64,000 nucleotides of DNA from Solirubrobacteraceae bacterium (GCA_017882445.1 JADGPK010000005.1:31433-95432), one strand, 5' to 3'; shown: positions 40,671 to 50,433, counted from the stretch's first letter. The notes: generated from the letters alone by a model not told the origin. A program made the numbers and translations.

Positions 40671-40785
40671 GGCGAGGCCTATTTCGCCGCCACCGTTGCA
40701 CCGCCTTCCCGCGGGAGCTCCCTGTCGACTCACCGGGCGGCTGGACATTCACAGAATTATGTCCTGCTGGAGTAGATTTACGGCC

Positions 40786-41724
40786 ATGGGCACCCCTCCG
40801 CACGCAGCCCCGAACACCACCCGAGTGCCCTCCCTCGAGGCGGCCGCCTACGGACCCGTGGGGCGCTCTGAGTGGCTTGACATCGACTGGCGCGCCCATC
40901 AGCGTTGGGTTGTCGCGGACGGCCGGGCGGTCAACACGATCGAAATGGGTGAGGGCCCCCCGCTCGTGTTCATCCATGGACTGTCCGGTTCCTGGCCCAA
41001 CTGGCTCGAGCAGGTCCCCGTCTTCGCAACCGAGCGCCGTGTGCTCGCGCTCGACCTGCCCGGCTTCGGAAGCTCACCGCTGGGAGACCGGGAGATCTCG
41101 ATCTCGGGCTATGCGCGCCTGCTCGAGCGGCTCCTCGACGAGCTCTCCATCGACGCCGCGGCGGTCGTGGGCAACTCGATGGGCGGCTTCATCGCGGCTG
41201 AGCTCGCGATCGCGTTCCCGCAGCGGGTGGAGCGCCTGGTGCTCATCTCCGCCGCCGGCATCTCCACGACCGGCGAGCCCCACGTCGCGCGAGCCGTTCC
41301 GAGCCTCCGGCGCATGGAGAGGATCCTCGCCGCGGGCGGGGCGTGGGTCGCGTCGAAATCCGACACGGTCGCGCGACGGGCGCGGCTGCGCGACGCCGCC
41401 CTGAACGTGGTGGTCCGCCATCCGAGCCGCCTGCCGGCGGCGCTCGCCGCCGAGCAGCTGCGCGGCGCAGGCAAGCCGGGCTTCCTGGCGGCGCTTGAGG
41501 CGGTTCTCGAATATGACTTCCGCGATCGTCTGGGCGAGATCGCCTGCCCGACGCTGATCGTGTGGGGCGATTGCGACCGGCTGATCGACGTCCGCGACGC
41601 CGACGTGTTCGCCGAACTGATCCCGAACTCGCGCAGGGTCATCTTCGAGGACACCGGACACATGGCGATGCTCGAGCGTCCCGCGGCGTTCAACGCCCTG
41701 CTGAGGGACTTCCTCAGCGAGTAG
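40786..41724 (+). CDS. Alpha/beta hydrolase
   Basis: This 312-residue alpha/beta-hydrolase-fold protein has the oxyanion strand FIHGLSGSW (63-71), the nucleophile elbow GNSMGG with S131, the acid in WGDCDRLID and the His in DTGHMAML. The catalytic triad is complete. The N-terminal 45 residues are an extra segment. The sequence type resembles C-C bond hydrolases or esterases; the substrate is unknown. Divergent from the recombinase, with a 115-nt shared upstream region. Confidence 0.85.
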   Translation: MGTPPHAAPNTTRVPSLEAAAYGPVGRSEWLDIDWRAHQRWVVADGRAVNTIEMGEGPPLVFIHGLSGSWPNWLEQVPVFATERRVLALDLPGFGSSPLGDREISISGYARLLERLLDELSIDAAAVVGNSMGGFIAAELAIAFPQRVERLVLISAAGISTTGEPHVARAVPSLRRMERILAAGGAWVASKSDTVARRARLRDAALNVVVRHPSRLPAALAAEQLRGAGKPGFLAALEAVLEYDFRDRLGEIACPTLIVWGDCDRLIDVRDADVFAELIPNSRRVIFEDTGHMAMLERPAAFNALLRDFLSE

Positions 41725-41726
41725 CC

Positions 41727-43418
41727 TCAGCTGGTGACGGCGCCCTCGGCGGCGCTGCCGACGAGCTTGGCGTACTTCTGGATCGCCACGTCGACGTGCT
41801 CGTCGGCGCGCGGCCCGGGCGTGTATGCGCTCAGTCGCTCGGCGATCTGCGTGGCTGTGAGCGATACGTCGATGGCGCGAGTGTCCACGTCGATGGTGAC
41901 CTCGTCGCCGTCCGCCAGGGCGCCGATCGGCCCGCCCCTGACGGCCTCCGGCGCAATGTGGGCGACCATGAAGCCGTGGGTGGCGCCGGAGAAGCGCCCG
42001 TCTGTGATCAGCGCCACGGTCTCCCCCAGTCCCTCGCCGACCAGCGCGGCGGTGACGGCGAGCATCTCGCGCATTCCCGGCCCGCCCGCGGGGCCCTCAC
42101 CGCGGATCACGATCACGTCGCCCTCGTTGATCTCGTGCGCGAGCACCGCGGCCATCGCCGCCTCCTCGCCGTCGAACACTCGAGCCGGACCGGTGTGGGC
42201 TCGGCGCTCGTGGCCCGCCAGCTTGACCACGCAGCCGTCGGGGGCGATGTTGCCGCGCAGGATCGCGAACCCGCCCGTCGTCTTCAGCGGTTCCTCCAGC
42301 GGGCGCACGACGCGCTGACCGTCGGTCTCCTGCGCCTCGTCGGCGTGTTCGCCGATCGTGCGGCCGGTGACCGTCGCGGAGTCTGAGTGCAGGACGCCCG
42401 CGTCGCGCATGCGCTTCAGGACGAGTGGCACGCCGCCCGCCTCATACAGGTCGGTCGCGACGTACTGGCCGCCCGGCTGCAGGTCGCAGAGCAGCGGGGT
42501 GCGCTCGGAGATGAGGTCGAACTCGTCGATCGCCAGCGGCACGCCGATTTCCTTGGCGACGGCGAGCAGGTGGAGCACACCGTTGGTCGAGCCGCCGCTC
42601 ATCGCGATCGCGGCGATCGCGTTCTCGAGCGCCTCCTTGGTGATGATGTCGCTCGGGCGCTGCCCTCGACGCAGCACGTCCATCACCAGTTCGCCGACCT
42701 CGACGGCGACCTGCAGCTTGCGCCCGTCCTCGGCCGGCACCATCGCGGTGCCCGCCGGCGAGATGCCCAGCACCTCGAAGGCCATCGCCATCGTGTTCGC
42801 CGTGAACTGGCCGCCGCATGCGCCCGCGCCCGGCGAGGCGACCTCCTCCAGTTCATGGAGCTCCTCCTCGGTGATCTTGCCCGCCGCGTGAGCGCCGACG
42901 GCCTCGAACACCTGCTGGATCGTCACCTCGCGGCCCTTGAACCGGCCGGGGCGGATCGAGCCGCCGTAGAGCATCAGGGCGGGCACGTCCAGGCGCGCGA
43001 GCGCCATGACGGCGCCCGGGATCGTCTTGTCGCAGCCGGAGATCGCGACCACCGCGTCGAACAGGTGGGCCGAGGCGACCAGCTCGATCGAGTCGGCGAT
43101 CAGCTCGCGTGAGACCAGCGACGCGCGCATGCCCGCGGTGCCCATGGTGATCCCGTCGGAGATGGCGATCGTGTTGAGCTCCATGGGCGTGCCGCCGGCT
43201 GCACGGATGCCCTGCTTGACCTTCGCGGCGAGCACCCTGTTATTGAAGTTGCAGGGCATCGTCTCGATCCACGAGTGCGCCACGCCCACGATCGGCTTGG
43301 CGAGATCCTCGGCCGAGAAGCCGATGCCGTGGAGGTACGCGCGAGCGGCCGCCCGCTCGGGCCCCTCGGTCAGGGCGCGGCTCTTGTGCTTGACGTCGAA
43401 GGCTCCGGTCGGGCTCAC
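41727..43418 (-). CDS. ilvD: Dihydroxy-acid dehydratase
   Basis: IlvD dehydrates 2,3-dihydroxy-3-methyl acids in valine, isoleucine and pantothenate synthesis. The 563-residue protein has CNFNN, GCDKTIPG and GACGGQFTANTM, whose cysteines hold the Fe-S cluster, plus the C-terminal DGRFSGATHGFMV active-site segment. The GTG start (43418) overlaps the preceding gene by 4 nt (GTGA). No other ilv gene lies in the window. Confidence 0.95.
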   Translation of the reverse strand: MSPTGAFDVKHKSRALTEGPERAAARAYLHGIGFSAEDLAKPIVGVAHSWIETMPCNFNNRVLAAKVKQGIRAAGGTPMELNTIAISDGITMGTAGMRASLVSRELIADSIELVASAHLFDAVVAISGCDKTIPGAVMALARLDVPALMLYGGSIRPGRFKGREVTIQQVFEAVGAHAAGKITEEELHELEEVASPGAGACGGQFTANTMAMAFEVLGISPAGTAMVPAEDGRKLQVAVEVGELVMDVLRRGQRPSDIITKEALENAIAAIAMSGGSTNGVLHLLAVAKEIGVPLAIDEFDLISERTPLLCDLQPGGQYVATDLYEAGGVPLVLKRMRDAGVLHSDSATVTGRTIGEHADEAQETDGQRVVRPLEEPLKTTGGFAILRGNIAPDGCVVKLAGHERRAHTGPARVFDGEEAAMAAVLAHEINEGDVIVIRGEGPAGGPGMREMLAVTAALVGEGLGETVALITDGRFSGATHGFMVAHIAPEAVRGGPIGALADGDEVTIDVDTRAIDVSLTATQIAERLSAYTPGPRADEHVDVAIQKYAKLVGSAAEGAVTS

Positions 43419-44020
43419 GCGGTGCGCACACTACCGGCCGGATGGCCGCCACGCTGGCGCTCCCACCCGGCCAGGCGGACGACGTCCCGGCGGACCCGGT
43501 CGGGCTCGATCTGACGGCCCGGGAGATGCATGTTCGCCTCGCCGATCAGACGGCGCTCGTCAGCGGTCAGCGCCATCCACTTGGCCAGCACGTCGTCAGA
43601 CTGGGGCAGCCGCGCGCTGCCGTAGGGCTTTGAGTGGTCGGGGAAGGCGACGCAGTACTCGTTCAAGAGCTCTCCGGTCTCGGGCACGTAGGCGACGATC
43701 GGCTTGTGCGGGTAGATCAGATAGGCGTAGGCGGCCCGCGCGCCGGTGTCGCGATCGCCGAGGCCGCCCCATACGCGCAGGAAGCCGAGATCGCGGTACA
43801 TCGCCCAGTCGTCCTCGGCGATGCACGAGCGCAGGAGCGCGCGTGCGCGCTGCTCGGCGCGACGCTCGCGGCCGGGGTCATATCGCGTCGATGCGCTTGA
43901 GAGCCGGTGCGCGGCCCGGCTGAGGCGCAACCGCACCACGGCGCGTTTGAGCGTGGGTCGCATGAGCTCCCAGACGAGCACCACGAGGACGACCGCGCCG
44001 GTGCCCAGCGCGAGCACCAT
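43415..44020 (-). CDS. Membrane-anchored protein of unknown function upstream of ilvD
   Basis: This 201-residue protein has one N-terminal TM helix (about 1-19), a basic stretch and then a soluble domain with AYAYLIYPHKPIVAYVPET, EYCVAFPDHSKPYGSARLP and ALTADERRLIGEANMHLPG. No family recognised. It starts at ATG 44020 after the preceding small gene's TAG and overlaps ilvD by 4 nt, so expression is coupled to ilvD. Confidence 0.65.
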   Translation of the reverse strand: MVLALGTGAVVLVVLVWELMRPTLKRAVVRLRLSRAAHRLSSASTRYDPGRERRAEQRARALLRSCIAEDDWAMYRDLGFLRVWGGLGDRDTGARAAYAYLIYPHKPIVAYVPETGELLNEYCVAFPDHSKPYGSARLPQSDDVLAKWMALTADERRLIGEANMHLPGRQIEPDRVRRDVVRLAGWERQRGGHPAGSVRTA

Positions 44021-44025
44021 CGGCG

Positions 44026-44289
44026 CTAGGAGGCGGCCGGGGCCGAGCCGCCGGCGGCCCGTGGGAAGAAGATCACGCGCTCGCTGTCCCGCGGCACTTC
44101 GGCGAAGCTCTTGACGAGCTCCGCCTCGCGGCGACCGCCGGCCGTCTCGGTCGGAACGGCGGCCCACATGCCCTGGTCGAGCTCGCGGCGGAACGCCTCG
44201 ATCAGCCTGCGTTCGTCCTGCGGCACCTTCACGTCGCCCTCGGCGAGCACGATCTCGCCATGGCCGGCCTTCATGCGCAGCAGCTTCAT
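44026..44289 (-). CDS. Small protein of unknown function (87 aa)
   Basis: The protein begins MKLLRMKAGHGEIVLAEGD and continues with RRLIEAFRRELDQGMWAAVP and FAEVPRDSERVIFFPRAAGG. It looks like a compact alpha/beta domain with a low-complexity end. The start at ATG 44289 was chosen because sequence upstream is not protein-like. It is 5 nt before the membrane-anchored gene on the same strand. No family recognised. Confidence 0.6.
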   Translation of the reverse strand: MKLLRMKAGHGEIVLAEGDVKVPQDERRLIEAFRRELDQGMWAAVPTETAGGRREAELVKSFAEVPRDSERVIFFPRAAGGSAPAAS

Positions 44290-44326
44290 CGTGCACCGAT
44301 TATGGCAAACCGGCGGTGCGTGCTCG

Positions 44327-45139
44327 TCAGCTCCCACGCATGCGTGCGAGGTCGAGGACGTCGACCGGACCGGCACCCTCGCCGATGTCGCGCAGCCCGT
44401 TCGCGACCGCCGCTCCCGCGAGCGCGCGTGCCGTGCGCGCTGCCTGTAGCGGCGATCGGCCGAGGGCGAGCTGTGCGGCGAGCACCGAGGAGTGGGTGCA
44501 GCCCGAGCCGTGCGCGGCGCCGTCAGGGTGACGCTCCCCCTCGATGCTCACCGCCGACCCGTCGCCGAGCGAGTCGAGGAACAGGTCGCTCGGATGCGCG
44601 CGATGCCCGCCTGTGAGCACGACCACCCGAGGGCCGAGCGCGAGCACCGCCCTGGCCAGGGCCTCGACCTCCTCGTCCTCCTCCCGCTCCGCGGAGCGCG
44701 GCGGCTCGCCGGCGAGCACCCGCGCCTCTGGAAGGTTTGGCGTGAGCACGGTCGCGCGGGGCAGGATCTCGGCGATCAGCGCGCGCTGGGCCTCGGGCTC
44801 CAGCAGGCGAGCGCCCGACTCGGACACCATCACGGGGTCAACCACCACGGGCGTGCCGGGTGGCAGCTCATCGAGCGCGCGAGCGACGGCGAGCGTCACC
44901 TCGGCGGTGCCGAGCATGCCGACCTTCACCGCGTCGACGCCGATGTCCGCGAGGACCGCCCGGACCTGCGCCAGGACGACGTCGCCCGCCACCGGATGGA
45001 CCGAGCGGACCTCGACGGTGTTCTGCACGGTTATCGCGGTGATCGCGCTCATGCCGTGCACTCCGCACCGGGCGAACGCCTTCAGATCGGCCTGGATCCC
45101 GGCGCCGCCGCCGGAGTCAGAGCCCGCGATCGTCAGCAC
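44327..45139 (-). CDS. thiD: Hydroxymethylpyrimidine/phosphomethylpyrimidine kinase
   Basis: ThiD phosphorylates HMP and then HMP-P in thiamine synthesis. The 270-residue protein has [21 protein letters not shown] at the N-terminus, the substrate-binding VVVDPVMV segment, and the anion-hole/catalytic GSGCTHSS near the end. The start is the GTG of RVLTIAG (45139); the family usually has two more residues, but no ATG/GTG is available there. An acidic loop (EREEDEEVE) is inserted mid-protein. No other thi gene lies in the window. Confidence 0.9.
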   Translation of the reverse strand: MLTIAGSDSGGGAGIQADLKAFARCGVHGMSAITAITVQNTVEVRSVHPVAGDVVLAQVRAVLADIGVDAVKVGMLGTAEVTLAVARALDELPPGTPVVVDPVMVSESGARLLEPEAQRALIAEILPRATVLTPNLPEARVLAGEPPRSAEREEDEEVEALARAVLALGPRVVVLTGGHRAHPSDLFLDSLGDGSAVSIEGERHPDGAAHGSGCTHSSVLAAQLALGRSPLQAARTARALAGAAVANGLRDIGEGAGPVDVLDLARMRGS

Positions 45140-45222
45140 CCTGGGGGTGCGCGCGGATACTCGATCGCCCGGGGATCGATCGGCGCCCGCAATCGGCGGG
45201 CGTGACGGGTCGCCGCTCGGTC

Positions 45223-45735
45223 TCAAGCGGCCTGGACGGGCGGGTGCCCGCCGGCGATGGACGGAGGCTTGCGCACGGGGAAGATCGAGTAGCTGCCGAT
45301 CGCCGTGACGAGCACCCGCCCGTCTTCGTGCGTCACCTCGCTGCGCATCACCGCGGTCGTGCGGTTGCGCCGGTCGAGCGTCGTGCGGCACACGATCTCA
45401 CCCTCGACGGCCGTCTGGATGTAGTTGACCGCGATGCTGATCGTCGCGATGCGCTCCAGCTCGGTGGTGTGGGCCCACAGGGTCGAGCCCATGCAGTAGT
45501 CGACCATCGCGTAGGTGGCCACGCCGGAGAGCAGCCCGCCCTGGTTGATCAGCTCGGGGCGGATCTCCAGCCGGACCGTCTGAGGATCGTCCCAGCGCAG
45601 GCCGATGAAGCGCGTGATGCCGTCGAGCGAGCGCGGCCCATCGGGTCGGCCGTCCTCGCCCGGGCCGTCCGCCGCCCGCTCATCTGTGACGCCCGCGCGC
45701 CCGGCGGAGCCTGCATTCTCGTGATCCTCGGCCAC
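45223..45735 (-). CDS. PaaI-like hotdog-fold thioesterase
   Basis: This 170-residue protein has the hotdog core with [23 protein letters not shown], the PaaI/HGG-type motif where Asn and the central helix bind acyl-CoA, followed by the paired strands [13 protein letters not shown] and [19 protein letters not shown]. The first 45 residues are Gly/Asp-rich and probably disordered. GTG 45735 taken as start. It probably hydrolyses an acyl-CoA. Confidence 0.8.
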   Translation of the reverse strand: MAEDHENAGSAGRAGVTDERAADGPGEDGRPDGPRSLDGITRFIGLRWDDPQTVRLEIRPELINQGGLLSGVATYAMVDYCMGSTLWAHTTELERIATISIAVNYIQTAVEGEIVCRTTLDRRNRTTAVMRSEVTHEDGRVLVTAIGSYSIFPVRKPPSIAGGHPPVQAA

Positions 45736-45937
45736 GGACCGGAGGCTACGCGAGCGCGACCGCACATGCGCTCACCGCCGCGGGTCTCAGCGCGTCGGGC
45801 GGCCGCATCGCGCTCGCAGTGCCGTGATCATCCGGCCCCCCGCCCCCCGCCGAGCACACACTTCTGTCACGACCGGCACACGAAATCGACACGGATCGAC
45901 GGCTCACGTCACATCGACCGCCGTAGCGTGGAGAGTC

Positions 45938-46381
45938 GTGCGCAGCGAGACAGCCCCGCATCGACCCACCTGTCCTCGGCCGGGCCGCCGGAGCCCGGAC
46001 CGCCGCCGCGCGCTCGGGCGCCTGGGCGAGGATCTCGCGGCGGCCCACTTCGAGCGGCTCGCGTTCTCCGTGGTCGCGCGCAACGTGCGCACCCGCTACG
46101 GCGAGATCGACCTGATCGCCTTCGACGGACAGACGCTGGTGTTCGCGGAGGTCAAGTCGCGTCGCATCAGCACGCGTCGTCGCCTCGCTGCGGCACAGGA
46201 GCCCCTGGCGGGGCTGCGGCCCCGTCAGCGGGCGAGGCTGCGGCGCCTGGCGACCGCGTGGCTGAGTGACGAGCAGCCGGACCGCCCGACGGCGCGCACG
46301 ATCCGCTTTGACGCCGTCGGGCTGATCGTCGATGAGCAGGACCGGCTGCTGCGACTCGACCACGTCGAGGCGGCGTGGTAG
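45938..46381 (+). CDS. yraN: YraN family (UPF0102) endonuclease-like protein
   Basis: This 147-residue protein has the family core GRLGEDLAAAHFERLAF, YGEIDLIAFDGQTLVFAEVKSRR, a PD-(D/E)xK-like Asp and Glu-x-Lys nuclease site. YraN commonly neighbours rnhB, as here, where the two genes converge with only 2 nt between them. GTG 45938 behind GGAG is chosen; earlier in-frame starts would add a basic, non-conserved leader. Its role is not firmly known. Confidence 0.85.
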   Translation: MRSETAPHRPTCPRPGRRSPDRRRALGRLGEDLAAAHFERLAFSVVARNVRTRYGEIDLIAFDGQTLVFAEVKSRRISTRRRLAAAQEPLAGLRPRQRARLRRLATAWLSDEQPDRPTARTIRFDAVGLIVDEQDRLLRLDHVEAAW

Positions 46382-46383
46382 TG

Positions 46384-47088
46384 CTACAGCGCGAGCTGCT
46401 GGTAGGCGAGCGACTGGAAGGACATCCTGTGCAGCGGCGAGACCCCCTGGCGCAGGATCGCCTCGCGGTGCGAGGGCGTGGAGTAGCCGACGTGCTCGGC
46501 GAAGCTCCAGCCGGGGTGCTGGACGTCCGCGTGACGCATGTAACGGTCGCGGGTGACCTTGGCGACGATCGACGCCGCCGCGATCGCCGCGCTCGTGGCG
46601 TCGCCGTCGATGATCGCGCGCTGGGGACGCTCGAACGCGGCCACCGAGAAGCCGTCCACCAGGCACAGCACCTCGCCGGGGACGCCGTCGCTGACTCCGC
46701 GCAGCGCGTCACGCAGAGCCGCGAGGTTCGTCTTGTGCAGGCCGCGGGCATCGATCCCGCGCACGCAGCGCGAGACGATGTGGATGCGCGCGGCGCTGCG
46801 CAGCACGAGCGGGTAGAGCTCCTCGCGGGCCTCCGCGCTGTGTTGCTTGGAATCGTTCAGCGCGCTCAGCGAGCGCAGATCGCGGGTCGTGAGCGCCTCG
46901 CAGTCGAACAGAACCGCGGCGGCCACAAGCGGACCGGCCAGGCAACCGCGCCCGGCCTCATCGGCCCCCGCGATCAGACGCACGCCGAGGCGACGGTCGA
47001 ACGCGAACAGGCGCTGGCCGCTCCCGGCCCGGCGCCGGCGGCGCCGCGAACGGGCCGAAGAGGCGGAGCCACGTGATGAGACCCCCAT
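46384..47088 (-). CDS. rnhB: Ribonuclease HII
   Basis: RnhB removes single ribonucleotides and RNA from DNA. The 234-residue protein has the catalytic DEAGRGCLAGPLV (Asp-Glu), the DSKQ segment and SIVAKVTRD, all typical of the family. ATG 47088 lies 8 nt after GGAGG. The N-terminal 35 residues are Arg/Ser-rich and precede the conserved domain. Follows lepB in the conserved rplS-lepB-rnhB order. Confidence 0.93.
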   Translation of the reverse strand: MGVSSRGSASSARSRRRRRRAGSGQRLFAFDRRLGVRLIAGADEAGRGCLAGPLVAAAVLFDCEALTTRDLRSLSALNDSKQHSAEAREELYPLVLRSAARIHIVSRCVRGIDARGLHKTNLAALRDALRGVSDGVPGEVLCLVDGFSVAAFERPQRAIIDGDATSAAIAAASIVAKVTRDRYMRHADVQHPGWSFAEHVGYSTPSHREAILRQGVSPLHRMSFQSLAYQQLAL

Positions 47089-47116
47089 CACGTCGCCCTC
47101 CGCCGGGACGCCCGCC

Positions 47117-47755
47117 CTAGAGGAACCCGATCCGGCCGGGGGGCCAGTAGGTGGCGATGGCTCCCCCGATGATCCAACCGGTGGGGACGGGTCCCCAGAA
47201 CCTGCTGTCGTCGGATTCGCCACGGTTGTCGCCCATCATGAACCAGTGACCGGCCGGAATCTTGATCGGCTTGGGGAAGCTGCACTGCGGACTGGGGCCG
47301 CACGGCTTGATGTAGGAGTCCTTCTCGCGCACCCCGTTGCGGGTCACGTGCCCTTCGACGATCGAGATCGTGTCGCCCGGGCCACCGACAATCCGCTTGA
47401 TGAAGTTCACGCTCGATTTCTGCGGTACCGGCTGCGAGCAGGCTTCGCCGCCGAGCCTGACGACGTGAGGGGTCGGTCCGCACTGCTCCTGCTCGGCGCC
47501 TTCGGGGGGGTGGAAGACGACGATCTCGCCGACGTGCGGTTCTGAGAAGTCCATGCCGATCCGGTTGACCAGCACGCGCTGGCCGACCGCGAGGGTCGGC
47601 TCCATCGAGCCACTGGGGATCCGATATGGCTTGACGACGAGCGCCTGGATGCCGAGCGCGAGGCCGAGCGCCACCGCAACGATCACGACAAGCTCGACGA
47701 GCGAGCTCGTGAGCGTTTTCGAGCGCGTCTTGCCGGTCTTCGCGCCGGTGCTCAC
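47117..47755 (-). CDS. lepB: Signal peptidase I
   Basis: LepB cleaves signal peptides at the outer face of the membrane. The 212-residue protein has one N-terminal TM helix (about 19-40), the nucleophile S50 in PSGSMEPTL, the general base K120 in NFIKRIVG and the [12 protein letters not shown] box. GTG 47755 overlaps the rplS stop by 4 nt. Confidence 0.93.
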   Translation of the reverse strand: MSTGAKTGKTRSKTLTSSLVELVVIVAVALGLALGIQALVVKPYRIPSGSMEPTLAVGQRVLVNRIGMDFSEPHVGEIVVFHPPEGAEQEQCGPTPHVVRLGGEACSQPVPQKSSVNFIKRIVGGPGDTISIVEGHVTRNGVREKDSYIKPCGPSPQCSFPKPIKIPAGHWFMMGDNRGESDDSRFWGPVPTGWIIGGAIATYWPPGRIGFL

Positions 47756-48405
47756 GCTGGCTGGTCGCCGGCGGGAGCGCCGTCTGAGGCGTCACCGGCA
47801 TCAGAGGTCCTATCGGGCGCGTCCGCTGCCGAGGGAGGAGCCTGTGCGGGTATCTGGGGCTCCGGCGCCGCCTCGGCCGCGCCCGCGACCCCATCCTCTG
47901 TCGAGGCGGCCTGCTCGCCTACGCCGTCCTCGACGACCGCACCCTCGATCTGTGGATCGAGGGTGACCTCGGCGACCGCCTCCTCCGCGGTCATACCGTC
48001 TGCGTCGGTCGCCTCGGTGGGCTCATGCAACAGGCCCGGCCGGACGACCTCCTCGGGACCCGTGTAGCGGCGCTCGCGCACACGCGCGCGCTTGCCGACG
48101 CGATCCCGCAGGTAATAGAGCTTTGCGCGGCGGACATCGCCGCGTGCCGAGAGCTCGATGCGCTCGATCTTGGGGGAGTGCACGGGGAACGTGCGCTCCA
48201 CTCCAACGCCGAAAGACTGCTTGCGCACGGTGAACGTCTCACGCGCGCCGTGCCCCTGACGCTTGATGACCACGCCCTCGAACACCTGAATACGGCTGCG
48301 GGCGCCCTCGATGACCTGGAAGTGGACCTTCACGCGGTCGCCCGGCGCGAAGTTGGGAACGCGGCGCAGCTGCGCGCGCTCGATGGTTGCGATGACGCTG
48401 CTCAT
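47752..48405 (-). CDS. rplS: Ribosomal protein L19 with long acidic C-terminal extension
   Basis: Residues 1-115 are a canonical L19 ([52 protein letters not shown]). About 100 further residues, rich in Ala, Glu, Asp and Pro (for example [11 protein letters not shown]), follow where most L19 proteins end. The tail is low-complexity and probably disordered. ATG 48405 chosen because the upstream leader is not L19-like. Part of the rpsP-rimM-trmD-rplS cluster. Confidence 0.92.
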   Translation of the reverse strand: MSSVIATIERAQLRRVPNFAPGDRVKVHFQVIEGARSRIQVFEGVVIKRQGHGARETFTVRKQSFGVGVERTFPVHSPKIERIELSARGDVRRAKLYYLRDRVGKRARVRERRYTGPEEVVRPGLLHEPTEATDADGMTAEEAVAEVTLDPQIEGAVVEDGVGEQAASTEDGVAGAAEAAPEPQIPAQAPPSAADAPDRTSDAGDASDGAPAGDQPA

Positions 48406-48522
48406 AACGTGAAGGAGGCGCGCCTGTCGATTCCTGCAGGCCCCGGGACGGGGCGCTCGGCCAGCGCGAGGGAGCAATGGTAGCGAACCGCCAGCCCACC
48501 CCGCCTCACCGCGAGGACGGCT

Positions 48523-49221
48523 TCACGGCCCGCCCGGTTCTGGGCCGGCCTCAGCGCCCCGTTCACGGCTGCGCTCGCGCCGCCACTGATCGATGCGCTC
48601 GTGGTGTCCGGACAGCAGGATCTCCGGAACCCGCCAGCCGCGATACTCGGCCGGTCGGGTGTAGTGGGGATACTCCGGGTGGCCGTCGAGCGCGACGCTG
48701 AACGACTCCTGTGCCGCTGATTCCGCGTGCCCGAGCGAGCCGGGGAGCTTGCGCAGCACGGCGTCGCAGATGACCATCGCCGCGAGCTCTCCCCCGCTCA
48801 GCACATAGCGGCCGATCGAGATCACGTCGCTTGCGAAATGCTCGAGGATGCGCTCGTCGAAGCCCTCGTAGCGCCCGCACAGCAACGTCAACGCGGGCTC
48901 GGCCGCGAGCTCGTTCACCAACGCGTCGTCCAGCAGCCTCCCGCCCGGCGCGAGCGCGATCACGCGGCGCTGCGCGCGCAGCTCCACCGGGTCCACGCCA
49001 TAGTGCGCACGCAGCGCGCTGTCGAGGACATCCACGCGCAGCACCATGCCTGCACCGCCTCCGAATGGCGTGTCGTCGACCTGTCCCCCGCTCAATGGCG
49101 TGTGATCGCGCATGTTCACGTAGGCAAGACGCGATCCCCCGGCCACAGCGTTGCTGACGTGGCGCTGGGAGCCGAACCACTCAAACCACTCGGGGAACAG
49201 CGTGAACACGTCCAGGTTCAC
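48523..49221 (-). CDS. trmD: tRNA (guanine-37-N1)-methyltransferase
   Basis: TrmD makes m1G37 in tRNAs, preventing frameshifting. The 232-residue SPOUT-knot enzyme has DVFTLFPEWF, DDTPFGGGAGMVL, LLCGRYEGFDERI and ISIGRYVLSGGELAAM, the SAM-binding knot. GTG 49221 overlaps the rimM stop by 4 nt. Confidence 0.94.
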   Translation of the reverse strand: MNLDVFTLFPEWFEWFGSQRHVSNAVAGGSRLAYVNMRDHTPLSGGQVDDTPFGGGAGMVLRVDVLDSALRAHYGVDPVELRAQRRVIALAPGGRLLDDALVNELAAEPALTLLCGRYEGFDERILEHFASDVISIGRYVLSGGELAAMVICDAVLRKLPGSLGHAESAAQESFSVALDGHPEYPHYTRPAEYRGWRVPEILLSGHHERIDQWRRERSRERGAEAGPEPGGP

Positions 49222-49814
49222 CGGCGTCCTCCCTCCTCGCCGCGCGTCCCGGGGGCGGGCGCCGCCTGCGGCCTGGCCTGCAGGTTCAGGAAGTCGAGGT
49301 TGACCTCGATCCGCCGCTCCGCCGGCTGGACGCTGCGCACGGCGTCTTTGACCATCGGCACGAGCAGCGGCTCTCCGCCGTGGGCGGGCAGCACCTCGAG
49401 CGCCTCGCACGAGGGGAGCTCGACCAGCCGGCTGACGATTCCGAGCAGCTCTTCCCCGTCGAGAACGGCGCATCCCTCCAGTTCGCGCGCCCACCATTCG
49501 CCCTCTCCAAGCGCCGGGGCGTCGCTACTGTCGACGGTCAGCTCGGCGCCGCGCAGATCCTCGGCGCCCGAGCGATCCTCGATGCCCTGCAGGCGCACAA
49601 TCGGCCGCTGCTCGGTCCCCGCGCGGCGTACGATCGGCGCGGTCCTGCCCGCCACGGTCACCTCTGCGCCGAGCGTCAGCAGCCTGGCGCGTGGGCGCGT
49701 CACGTAGAAGCTCCCATCCAGTCCGTGCGGGCGACCGACCCGCCCCGCCGGCAGACCGACCGTGGCGCCCTCACCGCTCGCGCCGGACTCTGGCTCGCCG
49801 GGCCGGCTGGTCAA
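49218..49814 (-). CDS. rimM: 16S rRNA processing protein RimM
   Basis: RimM assists 30S assembly. The 198-residue protein has the N-terminal PAGRVGRPHGLDGSFYV barrel and the C-terminal PRC-like barrel (LGIVSRLVELPSCEALEVLP, LLVPMVKDAV), with a Pro/Gly-rich tail. The TTG start at 49814 overlaps the khpA stop by 4 nt (TTGA). Confidence 0.9.
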   Translation of the reverse strand: MTSRPGEPESGASGEGATVGLPAGRVGRPHGLDGSFYVTRPRARLLTLGAEVTVAGRTAPIVRRAGTEQRPIVRLQGIEDRSGAEDLRGAELTVDSSDAPALGEGEWWARELEGCAVLDGEELLGIVSRLVELPSCEALEVLPAHGGEPLLVPMVKDAVRSVQPAERRIEVNLDFLNLQARPQAAPAPGTRGEEGGRR

Positions 49815-50065
49815 TCGACGATGTCGAGGAGCACGTGGCTTCCCTCGCCGGCTGCAGCTGCTTTCACGACGGTGCGCAGCGCGTGGGCGGTGCGCCCGCC
49901 CCGTCCGATCACGCGCCCGTAGTCGCCGGCCGCGACGCAGAGCTCGAGCACGATCGTACCGTCGTCCTCCTCGAACTGCTCGACCGCAACGGCGTCGGGA
50001 TCGTCGACAAGACCTTCGGCGAGGTATTCCAAGAGCCGCTTGGGGTTCCCGGTGGGCATCTCCAT
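49811..50065 (-). CDS. khpA: KH-domain RNA-binding protein (KhpA family)
   Basis: This 84-residue protein is a single KH domain with the GxxG loop as VIGRGGRTA, lying between rpsP and rimM as in most Gram-positive genomes. It binds RNA and in relatives pairs with KhpB/Jag in cell-envelope control. ATG 50065 taken as start. Confidence 0.9.
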   Translation of the reverse strand: MEMPTGNPKRLLEYLAEGLVDDPDAVAVEQFEEDDGTIVLELCVAAGDYGRVIGRGGRTAHALRTVVKAAAAGEGSHVLLDIVD

Positions 50066-50081
50066 ACCGCGCGTCGGGCTG

Positions 50082-50336
50082 CTAGCCGGTCCGGGTCTCG
50101 ATGCCCTGGATTCGCAGCAGCTTGCGCACGGTGTTCGAGGGCTGCGCGCCGCGGGCCAGCCAGCTGCGCGCACGCTCCTCGTCGATCACGATCGTCGACG
50201 GGTTCGTCTGCGCGTTGTAGTGGCCGATCGTCTCTATCACCCGGCCGTCGCGGGGAGAGCGCTGGTCGGCGACGACGACGCGCCACATCGGGTCCTTCTT
50301 GCCGCCCACTCGCGTGAGCCTGAGCCTGACTGCCAC
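50082..50336 (-). CDS. rpsP: Ribosomal protein S16
   Basis: This 84-residue protein is a complete S16 (AVRLRLTRVGGKKDPMWRVVVADQRSPRDGR). It opens the rpsP-khpA-rimM-trmD-rplS run, 16 nt before khpA, and follows ffh by about 97 nt. Confidence 0.95.
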   Translation of the reverse strand: MAVRLRLTRVGGKKDPMWRVVVADQRSPRDGRVIETIGHYNAQTNPSTIVIDEERARSWLARGAQPSNTVRKLLRIQGIETRTG

Positions 50337-50433
50337 GTTTTCCTCTCTGGTGCTGAACGCAATTGGGAGACTGAATCTCTGCGTCAGAGCTTAGACGGTG
50401 CGGTCGCCCGGCGCAGGTCCCTTGCGGCGGGCG

